Below are positions 54,868-63,988 of a stretch of 64,000 nt of DNA, one piece after another (position 1 is the stretch's first letter; each line of letters starts with the position of its first letter). The notes beneath the pieces are model-generated. The model saw only the letters and a list, made by a program, of their open reading frames with translations. It was not told the origin of the DNA and did no database searches. The stretch covers positions 62,001 through 126,000 of the forward strand of contig JARGNI010000011.1 in the NCBI GenBank assembly GCA_029213195.1, read 5' to 3'. This DNA comes from Verrucomicrobiales bacterium. Its GTDB lineage: Bacteria; Verrucomicrobiota; Verrucomicrobiia; Verrucomicrobiales; DEV007. Position numbers and translations under genes: made by a program.

Positions 54868-56718
54868 ATGAATCGTATCCGAATCACGCTTTTTCTCAGT
54901 CTTGCATTTCTCTCTCCCGCCCTGCACTCGCAGGATGGAGAACCGACCGCCATTCGCGTCACCCACGGCCCCATTCTCGGAAAGCCGACTTCCAGCTCCA
55001 TGACGATCTGGGCTCGGACCAACAACGCCGGGCCGGTCACCATTTTCTACGGAAAAGACGAGGACAATCTCGACGAGGTCGCCCCAGTCCTCGAGACCTC
55101 GATCGAGAAGGACAACACCGGTCTCGTGACTCTCGACGGACTGGAGTCCAACACCCGCTATTTCTACCGGATCGAGGACCACCAGTTGAGTGGCTCCTTC
55201 CGAACCATGCCCGACCCGGAGAAATTCAAGAACGCAGACTTCAATCCGGAAGGCCTCTTCAATTTCAGCTTCGAATTCGCCTGTGGCAACAATCAGCGGG
55301 GCGGAGGCGACAGCGCCGGCCCCCACCTCCCCGTCTTCGACATTCTCAATGAGGAATGGCGGGAGAAAGTGCACTTCGCGATTCTCAATGGAGACTGGCT
55401 CTACGAGGACCGGCGCGAATACCCCGCCTCTTCGTGGCTCCACCAAGTCGGCCTCGATGGAATGGAGGAAGCCCCTCGAGTCGTTCAGAAGGCGCCGACG
55501 ATTGCTGGCGTCTGGGAGAACTACAAGATCTATCTCGAACGCGGCCGCAATCTCAGCGAATGGCATCGCCATGTCCCCACCTTCTACACCGCCGACGATC
55601 ACGAGCTGCTCAACGATATCTATGGAACCGGGGAAACCGGCTACGTGAATCGACGGGCCGTCTTTCGTGATATCGCGACCCAGGCCTGGTTCGACTATCT
55701 CGCATGGGCGAATCCCGTCGAGCACGATACGAAGGCCTGGTTTGGCACCGGGAATTTCGAGGAGGGCAGCTCCATCCTCAAGGACCCCGAAGCCGACTTC
55801 ACTAAGCTCGACCTCGAGCAGATGGCCAACCTCCATGTCCACTGGGGTACCGAAACCGCCGGAGTCAAGGACTCGGCTCTCGACTCGGAGTCCGGCGACC
55901 CGAACTCGGCAGTCTACGAGATCGTCGAAGTGATCAGTCCCACCGAGATCCGGATCTCGCCGGAAGCGAAAGCGACCGGTTCCCAGAACTACTCGATCGG
56001 GCGTCGCTGCTATGGGAAATTCTCGGTCTCCAACTGCGATTTCTTCATCCTCGACACCCGCTCTCACCGCGATCTGCACGATGTCGACAACCCCGACAAG
56101 CCGGGTGCCTCGATGCTCGGAAAGCAGCAGTTCAACTGGCTCAAGAAAGGGGTCGCCGAGAGCAAGAGCGATTTCATTTTCATCGTTTCCTCCGTCAATT
56201 TCATGGTTCCCCATGTCGGGAGTGGGGGTGGTGCCGACAAGCAACTCACCCTGAAGAAGGACGATGCCTGGACCGTGTTTCTCGAAGAACGCGAGGAGCT
56301 CATCGATCTCTGCGATGGCCTCGACCAGCCTGTTTTCGTCCTCACGGGTGACCTTCACAACTCCTTCGCGATCCGAATCACGGACAACGTTTTCGAGTTT
56401 GCGAGCGGACCTCACAACTCGATCAACCATGCCCCGATGAGGGATGAGGGGGGACGGCCCGCCAACGGTAAGTTCAAGTATGGCCCAAGGGAGTGCGAAA
56501 TCCGCTGGTCGACCTATGCGATGGAAGACATCCCCCGCGAGAACCGCACCTTTCCGCACTTCTGCGTCGTTCGGATCAACAACGTCTACAACAACCCGGT
56601 GGAGAAAGACGGAGAGCGCTGGGTCGCCTTTCCGCACCCCCAGGTCGTGTTCCAGTTTTACGATGCCATCACCGGGGAATTCCGTTATTCCGAGACCATC
56701 GTGAAGGGGCTTCCCTGA
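54868..56718 (+). CDS. phoD: PhoD-like alkaline phosphatase/phosphodiesterase
   Basis: A 616-residue exported metallophosphatase. The signal peptide ends at LHSQDGE. An N-terminal fibronectin-like domain (about 25-120; LGKPTSSSMTIWARTNNAG, RYFYRIEDHQLSGSF) precedes the catalytic PhoD-type domain with ILNGDWLYEDRR, YTADDHELLNDIYG, FILDTRSHRDLHD and VFVLTGDLHNSFA. The family hydrolyses phosphodiesters or monoesters with iron and calcium. ATG at 54868 starts the signal peptide, and ATG at 54853 adds five residues. Together with the pst genes 1 kb away it suggests phosphate acquisition. Confidence 0.85.
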   Translation: MNRIRITLFLSLAFLSPALHSQDGEPTAIRVTHGPILGKPTSSSMTIWARTNNAGPVTIFYGKDEDNLDEVAPVLETSIEKDNTGLVTLDGLESNTRYFYRIEDHQLSGSFRTMPDPEKFKNADFNPEGLFNFSFEFACGNNQRGGGDSAGPHLPVFDILNEEWREKVHFAILNGDWLYEDRREYPASSWLHQVGLDGMEEAPRVVQKAPTIAGVWENYKIYLERGRNLSEWHRHVPTFYTADDHELLNDIYGTGETGYVNRRAVFRDIATQAWFDYLAWANPVEHDTKAWFGTGNFEEGSSILKDPEADFTKLDLEQMANLHVHWGTETAGVKDSALDSESGDPNSAVYEIVEVISPTEIRISPEAKATGSQNYSIGRRCYGKFSVSNCDFFILDTRSHRDLHDVDNPDKPGASMLGKQQFNWLKKGVAESKSDFIFIVSSVNFMVPHVGSGGGADKQLTLKKDDAWTVFLEEREELIDLCDGLDQPVFVLTGDLHNSFAIRITDNVFEFASGPHNSINHAPMRDEGGRPANGKFKYGPRECEIRWSTYAMEDIPRENRTFPHFCVVRINNVYNNPVEKDGERWVAFPHPQVVFQFYDAITGEFRYSETIVKGLP

Positions 56719-56813
56719 TCTTCATCTCGCCGGCAGAAAAAGGAGCTGATTGAGATCAATCGGCTCTTTTCCTGCTTGTAGAATTTGGGCAAAACGAGTT
56801 CACTACTCGCATC

Positions 56814-57722
56814 TTGACCGGAAAACTTAAACGAAGCGACAGCGGCGAGGAAGTCGAACTGCAGGCCGTATCCATCATCGGTCGCAGCTCGGAGTGCGAG
56901 GTCATTCTGCCTGACCCTCGAGTTTCTCAACGTCACGCCATGATCCTAAAGCAGGACGGGGGATTCTACCTCTTCGACCTGGGAAGTTTCAATGGGAGCT
57001 ATCTCAACGGCTCCCGCGTGACTGCCACTCGTCAACTCTCCACCGGTGACGTCCTGACCTTTGCCGAGCACGACTTCACCTTTCAGCAGACGGGGGGAGA
57101 GGTTTCGGGCGAAGACCTCGACAATTTCGGAGGCTCCACGATTGCCCTGATCCGATCCACCCCGGTCATCATCCTCGTCAGCGACATCATGGGTTTCACG
57201 ACCCTCTCCGAAGAAGTCGAAGCCGATGACCTGGCCCAGATCATCGGGAGCTGGTACTCGGACTGCGAGCGCATCCTTTCCGAAGAAGGCGGCACGGTGG
57301 ACAAGTTCATCGGCGACTCCGTCCTCGCCTACTGGACCAAGGTCGACGATTCCACCTTGATGTCGGCCGTTCGCACGGCCCAGAAGCTACTCACCAGCTG
57401 CGAGAAAATTTACCAGAGTCGCCCCGATGTCTTCAACTCGATCGATCGCCCCTTCGAGATCGGCGTCGCGATTCACACCGGAAAGGTTGCCTACGGCGGC
57501 ATGAGCCAGGGGGAATTCACCCTCGTGGGCGATCCAGTCAACCTGACTTTCCGCTTGGAAAACCTGACGAGAAACTTTGAAGAGAACGTACTTCTTTCAG
57601 GCGACTTCGCCCGAATGGTCCCCGACCTGAAACCTCACCTCAAAAGCCTGGGCGTGCACAAGGTCAAAGGCCGAGCCCAGGGAGTTGAGGTCGTGGCAAT
57701 GGCATCATTCCCGGAGGAATAG
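56814..57722 (+). CDS. FHA domain-class III nucleotidyl cyclase
   Basis: A 302-residue cytoplasmic signalling protein, starting at TTG 56814. An FHA domain (about 10-92) shows GRSSECEVILPD, SQRHAMIL and GSFNGSYLNGS, the phosphothreonine-binding residues. Residues about 118-300 form a class III cyclase domain: metal aspartates in LVSDIMGFTTLSE and FIGDSVLAYW, and the transition-state residues in VGDPVNLTFRLE. It should make cAMP or cGMP, with output tuned by binding a phosphorylated partner (kinase not in window). No hydrophobic segment. It ends close to, and convergent with, pstB. Confidence 0.9.
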   Translation: MTGKLKRSDSGEEVELQAVSIIGRSSECEVILPDPRVSQRHAMILKQDGGFYLFDLGSFNGSYLNGSRVTATRQLSTGDVLTFAEHDFTFQQTGGEVSGEDLDNFGGSTIALIRSTPVIILVSDIMGFTTLSEEVEADDLAQIIGSWYSDCERILSEEGGTVDKFIGDSVLAYWTKVDDSTLMSAVRTAQKLLTSCEKIYQSRPDVFNSIDRPFEIGVAIHTGKVAYGGMSQGEFTLVGDPVNLTFRLENLTRNFEENVLLSGDFARMVPDLKPHLKSLGVHKVKGRAQGVEVVAMASFPEE

Positions 57723-57740
57723 AGAGCCACGCCTACGAAA

Positions 57741-57759
57741 CCAGCCCTCACAGGAGGGG
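57741..57759. terminator. Hairpin between the cyclase and pstB ends
   Basis: AGCCCTC-ACAG-GAGGGGCT forms a 7-bp stem with one bulged G in the 44-bp gap between convergent genes. There is no T-run, so intrinsic termination is only possible, not certain. Confidence 0.4.
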
Positions 57760-57766
57760 CTCCCCG

Positions 57767-58618
57767 CTATCCGAAACGGCCGGAGATATAGTCCTCGGTC
57801 TCCTTCTCGGAAGGATTGTTGAAGATCTTGGTCGTCTCGTCCATTTCGATCAAATTGCCGAGATAGAAATAGGCCGTGCGATCCGAGACCCGTGTCGCCT
57901 GCTGCATGTTGTGCGTCACGATGACGATCGTGAACTCATTCTTCAATTCGGTGATCAGTTCCTCAATGATGGTCGTCGAAATGGGATCGAGGGCTGAACA
58001 GGGCTCGTCCATAAGCACGATCTTGGGCTGCACAGCAATGGTCCGCGCGATACAGAGGCGCTGCTGCTGCCCACCGGAAAGTCCGAGTCCGCTGGAATCG
58101 AGGCGATCTTTCACCTCTTCCCAGAGACCGGCCAGTTTCAGGCTGCGCTCGACGGCTTCATCGAGGGTTGACTTCTTGTTCACTCCCTGGATGCGAAGAC
58201 CGAACGCAACATTCTCGTAGATGCTTTTTGGAAACGGATTGTACTTCTGGAAGACCATCCCGACGTGCTTTCGCAGCTCGATGACGTCAACCTCCGGGTC
58301 ATAAATGTCCGTTCCGAGGATCCGGATTTCCCCTTTCGTAATCTCTGCAGTCGGAATGAGGTCATTCATCCGGTTGAGGCAGCGAAGCAGGGTCGATTTT
58401 CCGCAACCGGAAGGCCCGATGAAAGCAGTCACTTCTCCCTTGTTGATCTCCATCGAAATATCGCGAAGAACTTCTTTGCCTTTCACATAGGAGAAGTTCA
58501 CATCATCAACCTCGATGACCACCTGAGGTGGCCCCTCATCCAGAACAGATGACTGAACTGGGCTCTGCTCCGGTGAAAGCGCTTCCTCCTTCTCTTTGTC
58601 CGACATAGTTGTGCTCAT
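57767..58618 (-). CDS. pstB: Phosphate ABC transporter ATP-binding protein
   Basis: A 283-residue ATPase with Walker [10 protein letters not shown], signature LSGGQQQR, Walker [13 protein letters not shown] and switch histidine THNMQQAT. Residues such as [16 protein letters not shown] are typical of PstB. A non-conserved acidic N-terminal extension of about 40 residues precedes the core. ATG at 58618 is chosen, with AAGAG upstream at about 58633; a TTG further upstream is less likely. It powers high-affinity phosphate uptake as the last gene of the pstCAB unit. Confidence 0.97.
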   Translation of the reverse strand: MSTTMSDKEKEEALSPEQSPVQSSVLDEGPPQVVIEVDDVNFSYVKGKEVLRDISMEINKGEVTAFIGPSGCGKSTLLRCLNRMNDLIPTAEITKGEIRILGTDIYDPEVDVIELRKHVGMVFQKYNPFPKSIYENVAFGLRIQGVNKKSTLDEAVERSLKLAGLWEEVKDRLDSSGLGLSGGQQQRLCIARTIAVQPKIVLMDEPCSALDPISTTIIEELITELKNEFTIVIVTHNMQQATRVSDRTAYFYLGNLIEMDETTKIFNNPSEKETEDYISGRFG

Positions 58619-58676
58619 TATAGGAATTCTCTTCAAACTCGTGTTTCGAAAGTCGCGGATCGCCGCGGAAAAATCA

Positions 58677-59828
58677 TCACCATTTGACCCTCTTGCGGTA
58701 GTGAATTCTCAGGAAAACTGACAGGGCCGCCAGGCTCATGACCAGGACCATGAAAACGAAGACCGATCCGTATTGCATCGGCTTGGTGTATTCTGACTGC
58801 GGGATCCTGGCAGCAACGGTGTAGATGTGATACGGCATCGCCTGCACAGACTGGGAAAAGAATCCGCCAAGGGAATTCACATCCTGCCACGGCAACTTGT
58901 CCTTGTGAGCCAAAGCGGCAGTAAACATGATGGGAGCCGTTTCCCCAGCGACTCGGGTAATACCGAGGACAGAGGCGGTCAACATCCCAGGGAAAGCGTA
59001 GGGGAGAACCGACTTGGAAATCGATTGCCACTTCGTTGCTCCCAGAGCCAACGAAGCTTCACGGAAGCCCATCGGAATCGCTTTCAAAGACTCCTCACAG
59101 GCAGCGATAATCACCGGCAGAACCATTACCGCGAGGGTAAATCCACCCGCCATCATACAGGTGCCCCACCCTTCGAAGGAAAGGTGGTTCCCGCCACCCA
59201 ATGGAATCACAAAGAAGGAACGTTCCAACGGAGTTTCTGTAAAAACAGGCACAAAGAGACAGAAAAACATCAGGCCAAACAGACCAAAAACGATCGAAGG
59301 CACCCCGGCGAGGTTCATGATCGCCAGACGCACCCCGTCCATGAATCGCCCTTTCGAGGAATACTCGTTCAGGTAGATCGACGTAGTCAGGCCGACAAAA
59401 AGCGCCACGACGATACAAATAAGCGTCAGCAAGGCGGTCCCAACCAGCGGACCAAAAATTCCACCACCCGAATAGGCATGAGAGTGCTCTTCGACAATCG
59501 GCCGGTCTGGATTATCCCGTCTCCACTGGGAGTAATCACTGAAATCCATCTTGAAATACTCACCATCCTCCGTCTCCCAGGTCATGAGGGTCTGAGGACT
59601 CTCGGTGAAGAAGTCGGTGTTGATGAAAGGAGGTGATGACTGGAATACAGTCGGGGCCCCTTTGCTGATGATATCGATGAAGATATAGGCCGCACAGAGC
59701 AGGATGAAATAGGTCCCAGCTCGGAGGACAATCGATACCACCTTATCTCGGCGCCCCACAGCCGTAGCCTTCTTGGCAAATGGATTCTCCGTTTTCAGGA
59801 GAGGATCGTCGGTTACCTGGTCGTGCAT
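58677..59828 (-). CDS. pstA: Phosphate ABC transporter permease PstA
   Basis: A 383-residue permease with six predicted membrane segments. An EAA-type loop ([20 protein letters not shown]) contacts PstB, and [20 protein letters not shown] is typical of PstA. It is longer than the E. coli protein because of a cytosolic N-terminal tail and a periplasmic loop of about 60 residues after TM1 ([19 protein letters not shown]). ATG at 59828 is preferred to the TTG at 59837. It lies between pstC (27 bp) and pstB (58 bp). Confidence 0.96.
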   Translation of the reverse strand: MHDQVTDDPLLKTENPFAKKATAVGRRDKVVSIVLRAGTYFILLCAAYIFIDIISKGAPTVFQSSPPFINTDFFTESPQTLMTWETEDGEYFKMDFSDYSQWRRDNPDRPIVEEHSHAYSGGGIFGPLVGTALLTLICIVVALFVGLTTSIYLNEYSSKGRFMDGVRLAIMNLAGVPSIVFGLFGLMFFCLFVPVFTETPLERSFFVIPLGGGNHLSFEGWGTCMMAGGFTLAVMVLPVIIAACEESLKAIPMGFREASLALGATKWQSISKSVLPYAFPGMLTASVLGITRVAGETAPIMFTAALAHKDKLPWQDVNSLGGFFSQSVQAMPYHIYTVAARIPQSEYTKPMQYGSVFVFMVLVMSLAALSVFLRIHYRKRVKW

Positions 59829-59855
59829 GTCGTTCAAAGAGAAAGCCTGATTCGA

Positions 59856-61946
59856 TTAGATCTTGCTGAGCTTCTTAAGCACTTTCTGTGCCGCGAAATT
59901 CACAAGAAGAGAAATACAGAAGAGAACCATTCCAACCATGAACAAGGCTCTCCAGTGGAGGGATCCTTGATCCACCTCCCCCAACTCCTGGGCAATGATC
60001 CCCGTCATGGTGTGAGCAGGTTGAGCAATCACCCCGAGCCCTTCCGTAAAATCCGGTATCTTGATTTTATTTCCGGCCACGAGGAGAACCACCATAGTCT
60101 CCCCAATGATCCGGCCAAACCCCAAGAGGATCGCCGCGAGGACACCCGAGACTGCGGTGGGGACAACCACTCGGAAGACCGTCTGCAACTTACTGGCCCC
60201 CATCGCGAGCGAATTCTCGGTAAAAGCCTGGGGCACGTTGTTCAAGGCGTCTTCAGTAAGAGTGAAAATCGTCGGGATCGCCATGAAGGCCAGGAGAAGG
60301 CCCGCGTTCAAGATCGTAAGTCGCTCCGCCATGGGAAATCCGGGCACCCATTGCAACCACTCCACCTGGCTGACAGCTCGGAGCGTTTCTCCAAACACGA
60401 GAATACCGAAGAACCCGAGGACCACCGAAGGGATCGCCTCAATAAACTCAATGGCAGGCTTGATGAAATTCTGCTCTCGATGAGGAGCCAGTTGATTCAC
60501 ATAGATGGCAGCCGAGACCGCAAAGGGAACGGCAACCGTCAGCGCGATGATCGAGATCAGGAATGAACCGGTAAAGATCGGCAGAATGCCGTAAAAATCA
60601 TGCCAGGAACTATTCGATATCCAGTTCCTACCAAACAGGAAGGCGGTAACGGATTCAGGAACCGTGATTGGCTTGTCATGCCGCCACTCCTTGATTTCTT
60701 CGCGGTTCTTCGAGACCGTGTTCTCAAATCTCTCATAGAAAACCGCAGCACGGTCTAGATTTTCCTTCGCACTCTTGGTCTGGACCTCTTTCTTGCTAGG
60801 GATCTGGGCATAAAGTTGAGCCATTTCCACTTCGATAGGCGCAATCAATTCCGCATGCTTGCCAAGCGACTCGTAGAAGGGCTGATTCAGGGCAGCGTAA
60901 TCGGGCTCCTTGATCACGACTTTTTCTGCTTCAGCAGCCATTCTCTGGCGTTCTTCCTCAGTCGCAGCATTCTGAGCGCCTTTCTCCCACGCTTCCTTCC
61001 TCCCTGCCGCGGTGGAAAAGCTGACGATTTCAGACTTGTTCTTCGAGGCGATGCTGCGCAACTCGGACTGAAAGGACTTCAACGGACGAATCGAAGCCTG
61101 CATCGCCTTGACCGTATCTTTGAAATCGCTCAGTTCCTCTGCCGCCTTTGCCTTCTTTTCTTTCGAAACAGCCTTCAGCCCGGTAATATACTCAGGCTCG
61201 TCGTCAATTTCAGGTGAAGCGCTCAGGAGGACAGCCTCTCTGAGCTTTGCCTTTGATTCCGCAGGCGGCTCTTCGGCGCCGACGCCCATATTCCAGACTT
61301 CTTCGGAATCGATGACCAGGTCGACTTCCTTCTTCAGCTTCTCGCGCAATTCTTCGACCCGAGTGGTAAGCTGACTCTGCTCGGAGGACAGGCTTTCAAT
61401 TTCTTGATTCAACTCCTGCTGCTTCGCCGCAAAATCTTCAGCCTCGGGATCAAGTTCTTCCAGGTCCTCCTTCGCATCACTGAGATCGTCTTCGACGTCT
61501 TCCAATCGATCCAGGTCTCGCTCGAATCGCCCCCAGGTCTTTGCCGTGACATTTTCCAGATTCGCCATCAGCGCCCGGTAAGCGCGCAGAATGGTGTCTT
61601 CCGTTTTCGCAGTCCGATTGACCTCTGCAAAGTAGGCAATGTTGAGACTGCTGTAGAGATTGGTATGAGCTTTGATCTCATCGGAAGCAAAGTCCACATA
61701 CTCCTGACCCGACTGACGATAGGCCTTGAGATCGTGGTGATGATCCGGAAAGAACATGAAGGCTTCCCGAGCGAGGAACACGCAGATCAGGACGAGAACG
61801 ACAATGGCCACACTTGCATTCCCCCCAAAGAAAATGCGGATCAGATCCTGCTTGCTCAATCCGAGAATCTTGAAGCCTCGATTACGAAACTGCCCGGATT
61901 CTTCGGCGCTGGAGCCATCGGCTTCCTTATTCTCGGAACTACTCAT
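59856..61946 (-). CDS. pstC: Phosphate ABC transporter permease PstC with large periplasmic coiled-coil insertion
   Basis: A 696-residue permease, more than twice the length of a typical PstC. TM1 is at about 41-60. The remaining membrane segments, from about 449 to 690, carry the normal PstC features (EFIEAIPSVVLGFFGILVFG, and the EAA loop EDALNNVPQAFTENSLAMGA). Between them, residues about 65-445 are mostly hydrophilic and helical, rich in Glu, Lys, Ala and Gln (EELDPEAEDFAAKQQELNQE, SSEQSQLTTRVEELREKLKK), predicted to lie outside the membrane as a long coiled coil. Role unknown; it may contact PstS, the cell wall or an outer-membrane component. The frame is uninterrupted. Confidence 0.95.
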   Translation of the reverse strand: MSSSENKEADGSSAEESGQFRNRGFKILGLSKQDLIRIFFGGNASVAIVVLVLICVFLAREAFMFFPDHHHDLKAYRQSGQEYVDFASDEIKAHTNLYSSLNIAYFAEVNRTAKTEDTILRAYRALMANLENVTAKTWGRFERDLDRLEDVEDDLSDAKEDLEELDPEAEDFAAKQQELNQEIESLSSEQSQLTTRVEELREKLKKEVDLVIDSEEVWNMGVGAEEPPAESKAKLREAVLLSASPEIDDEPEYITGLKAVSKEKKAKAAEELSDFKDTVKAMQASIRPLKSFQSELRSIASKNKSEIVSFSTAAGRKEAWEKGAQNAATEEERQRMAAEAEKVVIKEPDYAALNQPFYESLGKHAELIAPIEVEMAQLYAQIPSKKEVQTKSAKENLDRAAVFYERFENTVSKNREEIKEWRHDKPITVPESVTAFLFGRNWISNSSWHDFYGILPIFTGSFLISIIALTVAVPFAVSAAIYVNQLAPHREQNFIKPAIEFIEAIPSVVLGFFGILVFGETLRAVSQVEWLQWVPGFPMAERLTILNAGLLLAFMAIPTIFTLTEDALNNVPQAFTENSLAMGASKLQTVFRVVVPTAVSGVLAAILLGFGRIIGETMVVLLVAGNKIKIPDFTEGLGVIAQPAHTMTGIIAQELGEVDQGSLHWRALFMVGMVLFCISLLVNFAAQKVLKKLSKI

Positions 61947-62028
61947 TCAATCTGATTGTAATCGTGTAAACGCTTTTTACAGCGATGCTACCAGAGACGC
62001 AATCATTCCCCTTGTCCTTCTGCAAACC

Positions 62029-62044
62029 GTGACAATTCAGTCAC
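62029..62044. promoter_or_regulatory. Inverted repeat upstream of pstC
   Basis: GTGAC-N6-GTCAC lies in the 235-bp pstS-pstC gap, about 85 bp before the pstC start, and might be an operator. It does not match the direct-repeat layout of the E. coli Pho box. Confidence 0.3.
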
Positions 62045-62109
62045 TGGGTCAAATCGGCTCACTCAATCCAGTCGCCACAAAACCTTCGAAAAATACGGAA
62101 ATTGATACG

Positions 62110-62143
62110 AAAAAGGGCCCGGCGGAACCGCCGAGCCCTTTTC
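62110..62143 (-). terminator. Intrinsic terminator after pstS
   Basis: On the minus strand, AAAAGGGC-TC-GGCGG pairs with CCGCC-GG-GCCCTTTT around a TT loop, an interrupted but strong GC stem flanked by a T-run. It starts 39 nt after the pstS stop. It would end most transcripts here, so pstS is expressed more than pstCAB. Confidence 0.85.
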
Positions 62144-62181
62144 AAATTTAGAAATCCTCTTCGAAAGGAAGAAGGGAATCC

Positions 62182-62991
62182 TTAGTTCGCAGGAATGAAC
62201 CCGACGCGCTCAACGATCTCAGCAGCCTTCTCGTCGGTGGTTGCCCACGCGAGGAACTTGGCTCCAGCTTCGGAAAGCTTGCCCTTCACGGTGTAGTAGT
62301 GAAGAGAGCGAGCGATGGGGTAGTCAGCAGCGCTCTCAGGCTCACAAGCGACATCGTCGACCTTAACCGTCTTGATTCCGTCCTTCTCAGTGTAAGCAAG
62401 ACCGACGTATCCGATTCCGTTTGCGTTCTTGGCAACTTCCTCAGCGATCTGCTCGTTTCCAGCCATCTTCTGAGTGTCAGCACCGTAGTCACGCTTGTTC
62501 ATCGCCATTCCCTGGAACGACTTGTAAGTTCCGGAAGAAGTGTTGCGAGTGTAAACGGAAATAGGACCAGCGTCTCCGCCAACCTCAGACCAGTCGGTGA
62601 TGTCTCCGGTGAAGATTCCCTCGACCTGCTCGAGAGTAAGTGCTTCAACACCGTTCTTCTCGTTCACGATCACTCCGATCATGTCGTAAGCACCGGTCCA
62701 GTCCTTGATCTCCATGCCCTTGGCAGTGAAGGTCTCGACTTCGGAGTCCTTGATGTTCCGGCTGGACATTCCGATTCCAGCAGGATCAGCCTGAAGGTGA
62801 GTGAAAGCGGTGGAAGATCCCTCAGCAGCGATCTCGAAGTTAACTTCGTTTCCAGCTTCCTTGTAAGCCTCAGCAAGCTGAGGAACCATCTTGGCACCGA
62901 GGGTGTCGGATCCCTTGATGACGATTTTGTCTTCTGCGTTGGCTCCCAAAGCGAGGGTAGCGGCAGCGAAAATAGCGAGTGTTTTTTTCAT
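62182..62991 (-). CDS. pstS: Phosphate-binding protein PstS
   Basis: A 269-residue periplasmic binding protein. Signal peptide at 1-20 (MKKTLAIFAAATLALGANAE). The mature part begins KIVIKGSDTLGAKM and has phosphate-site patterns characteristic of PstS: IAAEGSSTAF, GIGMSSRNIKDSE, TRNTSSGTYKSF. Codon use is strongly biased to a few codons (GAG, AAG, ATC), as expected of a highly expressed gene. ATG at 62991 begins the signal peptide; the longer ORF upstream is not signal-like. A strong terminator follows, then pstCAB. Confidence 0.96.
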   Translation of the reverse strand: MKKTLAIFAAATLALGANAEDKIVIKGSDTLGAKMVPQLAEAYKEAGNEVNFEIAAEGSSTAFTHLQADPAGIGMSSRNIKDSEVETFTAKGMEIKDWTGAYDMIGVIVNEKNGVEALTLEQVEGIFTGDITDWSEVGGDAGPISVYTRNTSSGTYKSFQGMAMNKRDYGADTQKMAGNEQIAEEVAKNANGIGYVGLAYTEKDGIKTVKVDDVACEPESAADYPIARSLHYYTVKGKLSEAGAKFLAWATTDEKAAEIVERVGFIPAN

Positions 62992-63062
62992 CTTTGTTGG
63001 TTCAGAGTTGGTTTGTGTTGTTTGGTCGACAATTTTCGACACGGCTGAAAGTGAACGCCCGC

Positions 63063-63081
63063 GCTGTTTTCCTCAAACAGC
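63063..63081. promoter_or_regulatory. Inverted repeat upstream of pstS
   Basis: GCTGTTT-TCCTC-AAACAGC, a perfect 7-bp inverted repeat about 75 bp upstream of the pstS start, is a candidate operator or leader hairpin. It is not the known Pho box. Confidence 0.3.
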
Positions 63082-63202
63082 CACGCGTTTCAATCCTGTC
63101 ACACAAACTGGATCTCGAACCTGCACCCAAGAGGGTTCGGCGAACGCCCTAACCCTATGAAATCCTGAGAGTTGGAGAATCCGGAAACCCGAAACTTATC
63201 GG

Positions 63203-63988
63203 TCACTCGACCGAACGTACGAGATAGCCTCCGGACTTTTCATCGGCCTCCAACTTGACCAGTCCCCGCTCTCTCGCCTCTTCGAGAACGGAGTTGAATC
63301 CTCGAAATCCGTAGTAGCTCTCGTTGAATCCCGGGTTCTTGCGCTTGATGGCCTGCTTGATCATCGACCCCCAGACAAGATCGTCATCGCCTCTCGTGTC
63401 CTGCATCGTCTCGAGAGTTTCCAGCACGAGATCGACCGCCTCATCCTGCTTTTCCGAGCCGGGCTTTTTCGGCGCCGACTTGCGAGCCACCGGCTTCTTG
63501 CGCTGGGGTTTCTTGCGAACCAAATCGTCGTAGAAGAGAAACTCGTCGCAATTGGCGACGAAGAGATCGGAGGTGGACTGCTTCACCCCGACCCCGATCA
63601 CCACCTTGTTGTTCTCGCGGAGCTTGCTGACAAGGGGGGAAAAGTCGGAATCCCCACTGATCATGACGAAAGTGTCGATGTGTGGCTTCGTGTAGGCCAG
63701 ATCGAGGGCATCGACGACCATGCGGATGTCGGCCGAATTTTTCCCCGATTGGCGAAGATGAGGAATATCGATGAGTTCGAAATTCGCCTCGTGCATGTCG
63801 CGCTTGAACTTCGCGTAGCGGCTCCAGTCGCAGTAGGCCTTTCTCACGACGACGTTCCCTTTGACGAGGACCCGCTCCATGACCTTGGAGATATCGAAGC
63901 GATCGTATTTTGCCTGCTCCGCTCCGATCGCAACGTTCTCGAAATCGGCAAAAATGGCCATGTTGGAAATGGTGTGATCGTGAGACAT
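63203..63988 (-). CDS. NYN domain (LabA-like) protein with C-terminal LOTUS/OST-HTH-like domain
   Basis: A 261-residue cytoplasmic protein. Residues about 10-155 are a NYN/PIN-like nuclease domain with the acidic residues in IFADFENV, SADIRMVVDALDL and ISGDSDFSPLV. A basic linker (about 160-185, rich in Lys, Arg and Pro) leads to a C-terminal winged-helix-like region (WGSMIKQAIKRKNPGFNESY, YGFRGFNSVLEEARERGLVK), similar to OST-HTH/LOTUS. Such proteins are thought to bind or cut RNA. The TAA ends it 211 bp before the pstS start. ATG at 63988 or 63961. Confidence 0.88.
   Translation of the reverse strand: MSHDHTISNMAIFADFENVAIGAEQAKYDRFDISKVMERVLVKGNVVVRKAYCDWSRYAKFKRDMHEANFELIDIPHLRQSGKNSADIRMVVDALDLAYTKPHIDTFVMISGDSDFSPLVSKLRENNKVVIGVGVKQSTSDLFVANCDEFLFYDDLVRKKPQRKKPVARKSAPKKPGSEKQDEAVDLVLETLETMQDTRGDDDLVWGSMIKQAIKRKNPGFNESYYGFRGFNSVLEEARERGLVKLEADEKSGGYLVRSVE

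Noticed and set aside
54838-56637. 599-codon minus-strand open frame antisense to the phosphatase gene
   Set aside because: It is a shadow caused by high GC at codon third positions; the plus-strand frame has a signal peptide and full PhoD motifs.
62029-63100. Pho box before pstS and pstC
   Set aside because: CTGTCACACAA at about 63096 looks like one half-site but is in the wrong orientation for pstS and no proper direct repeat was found.
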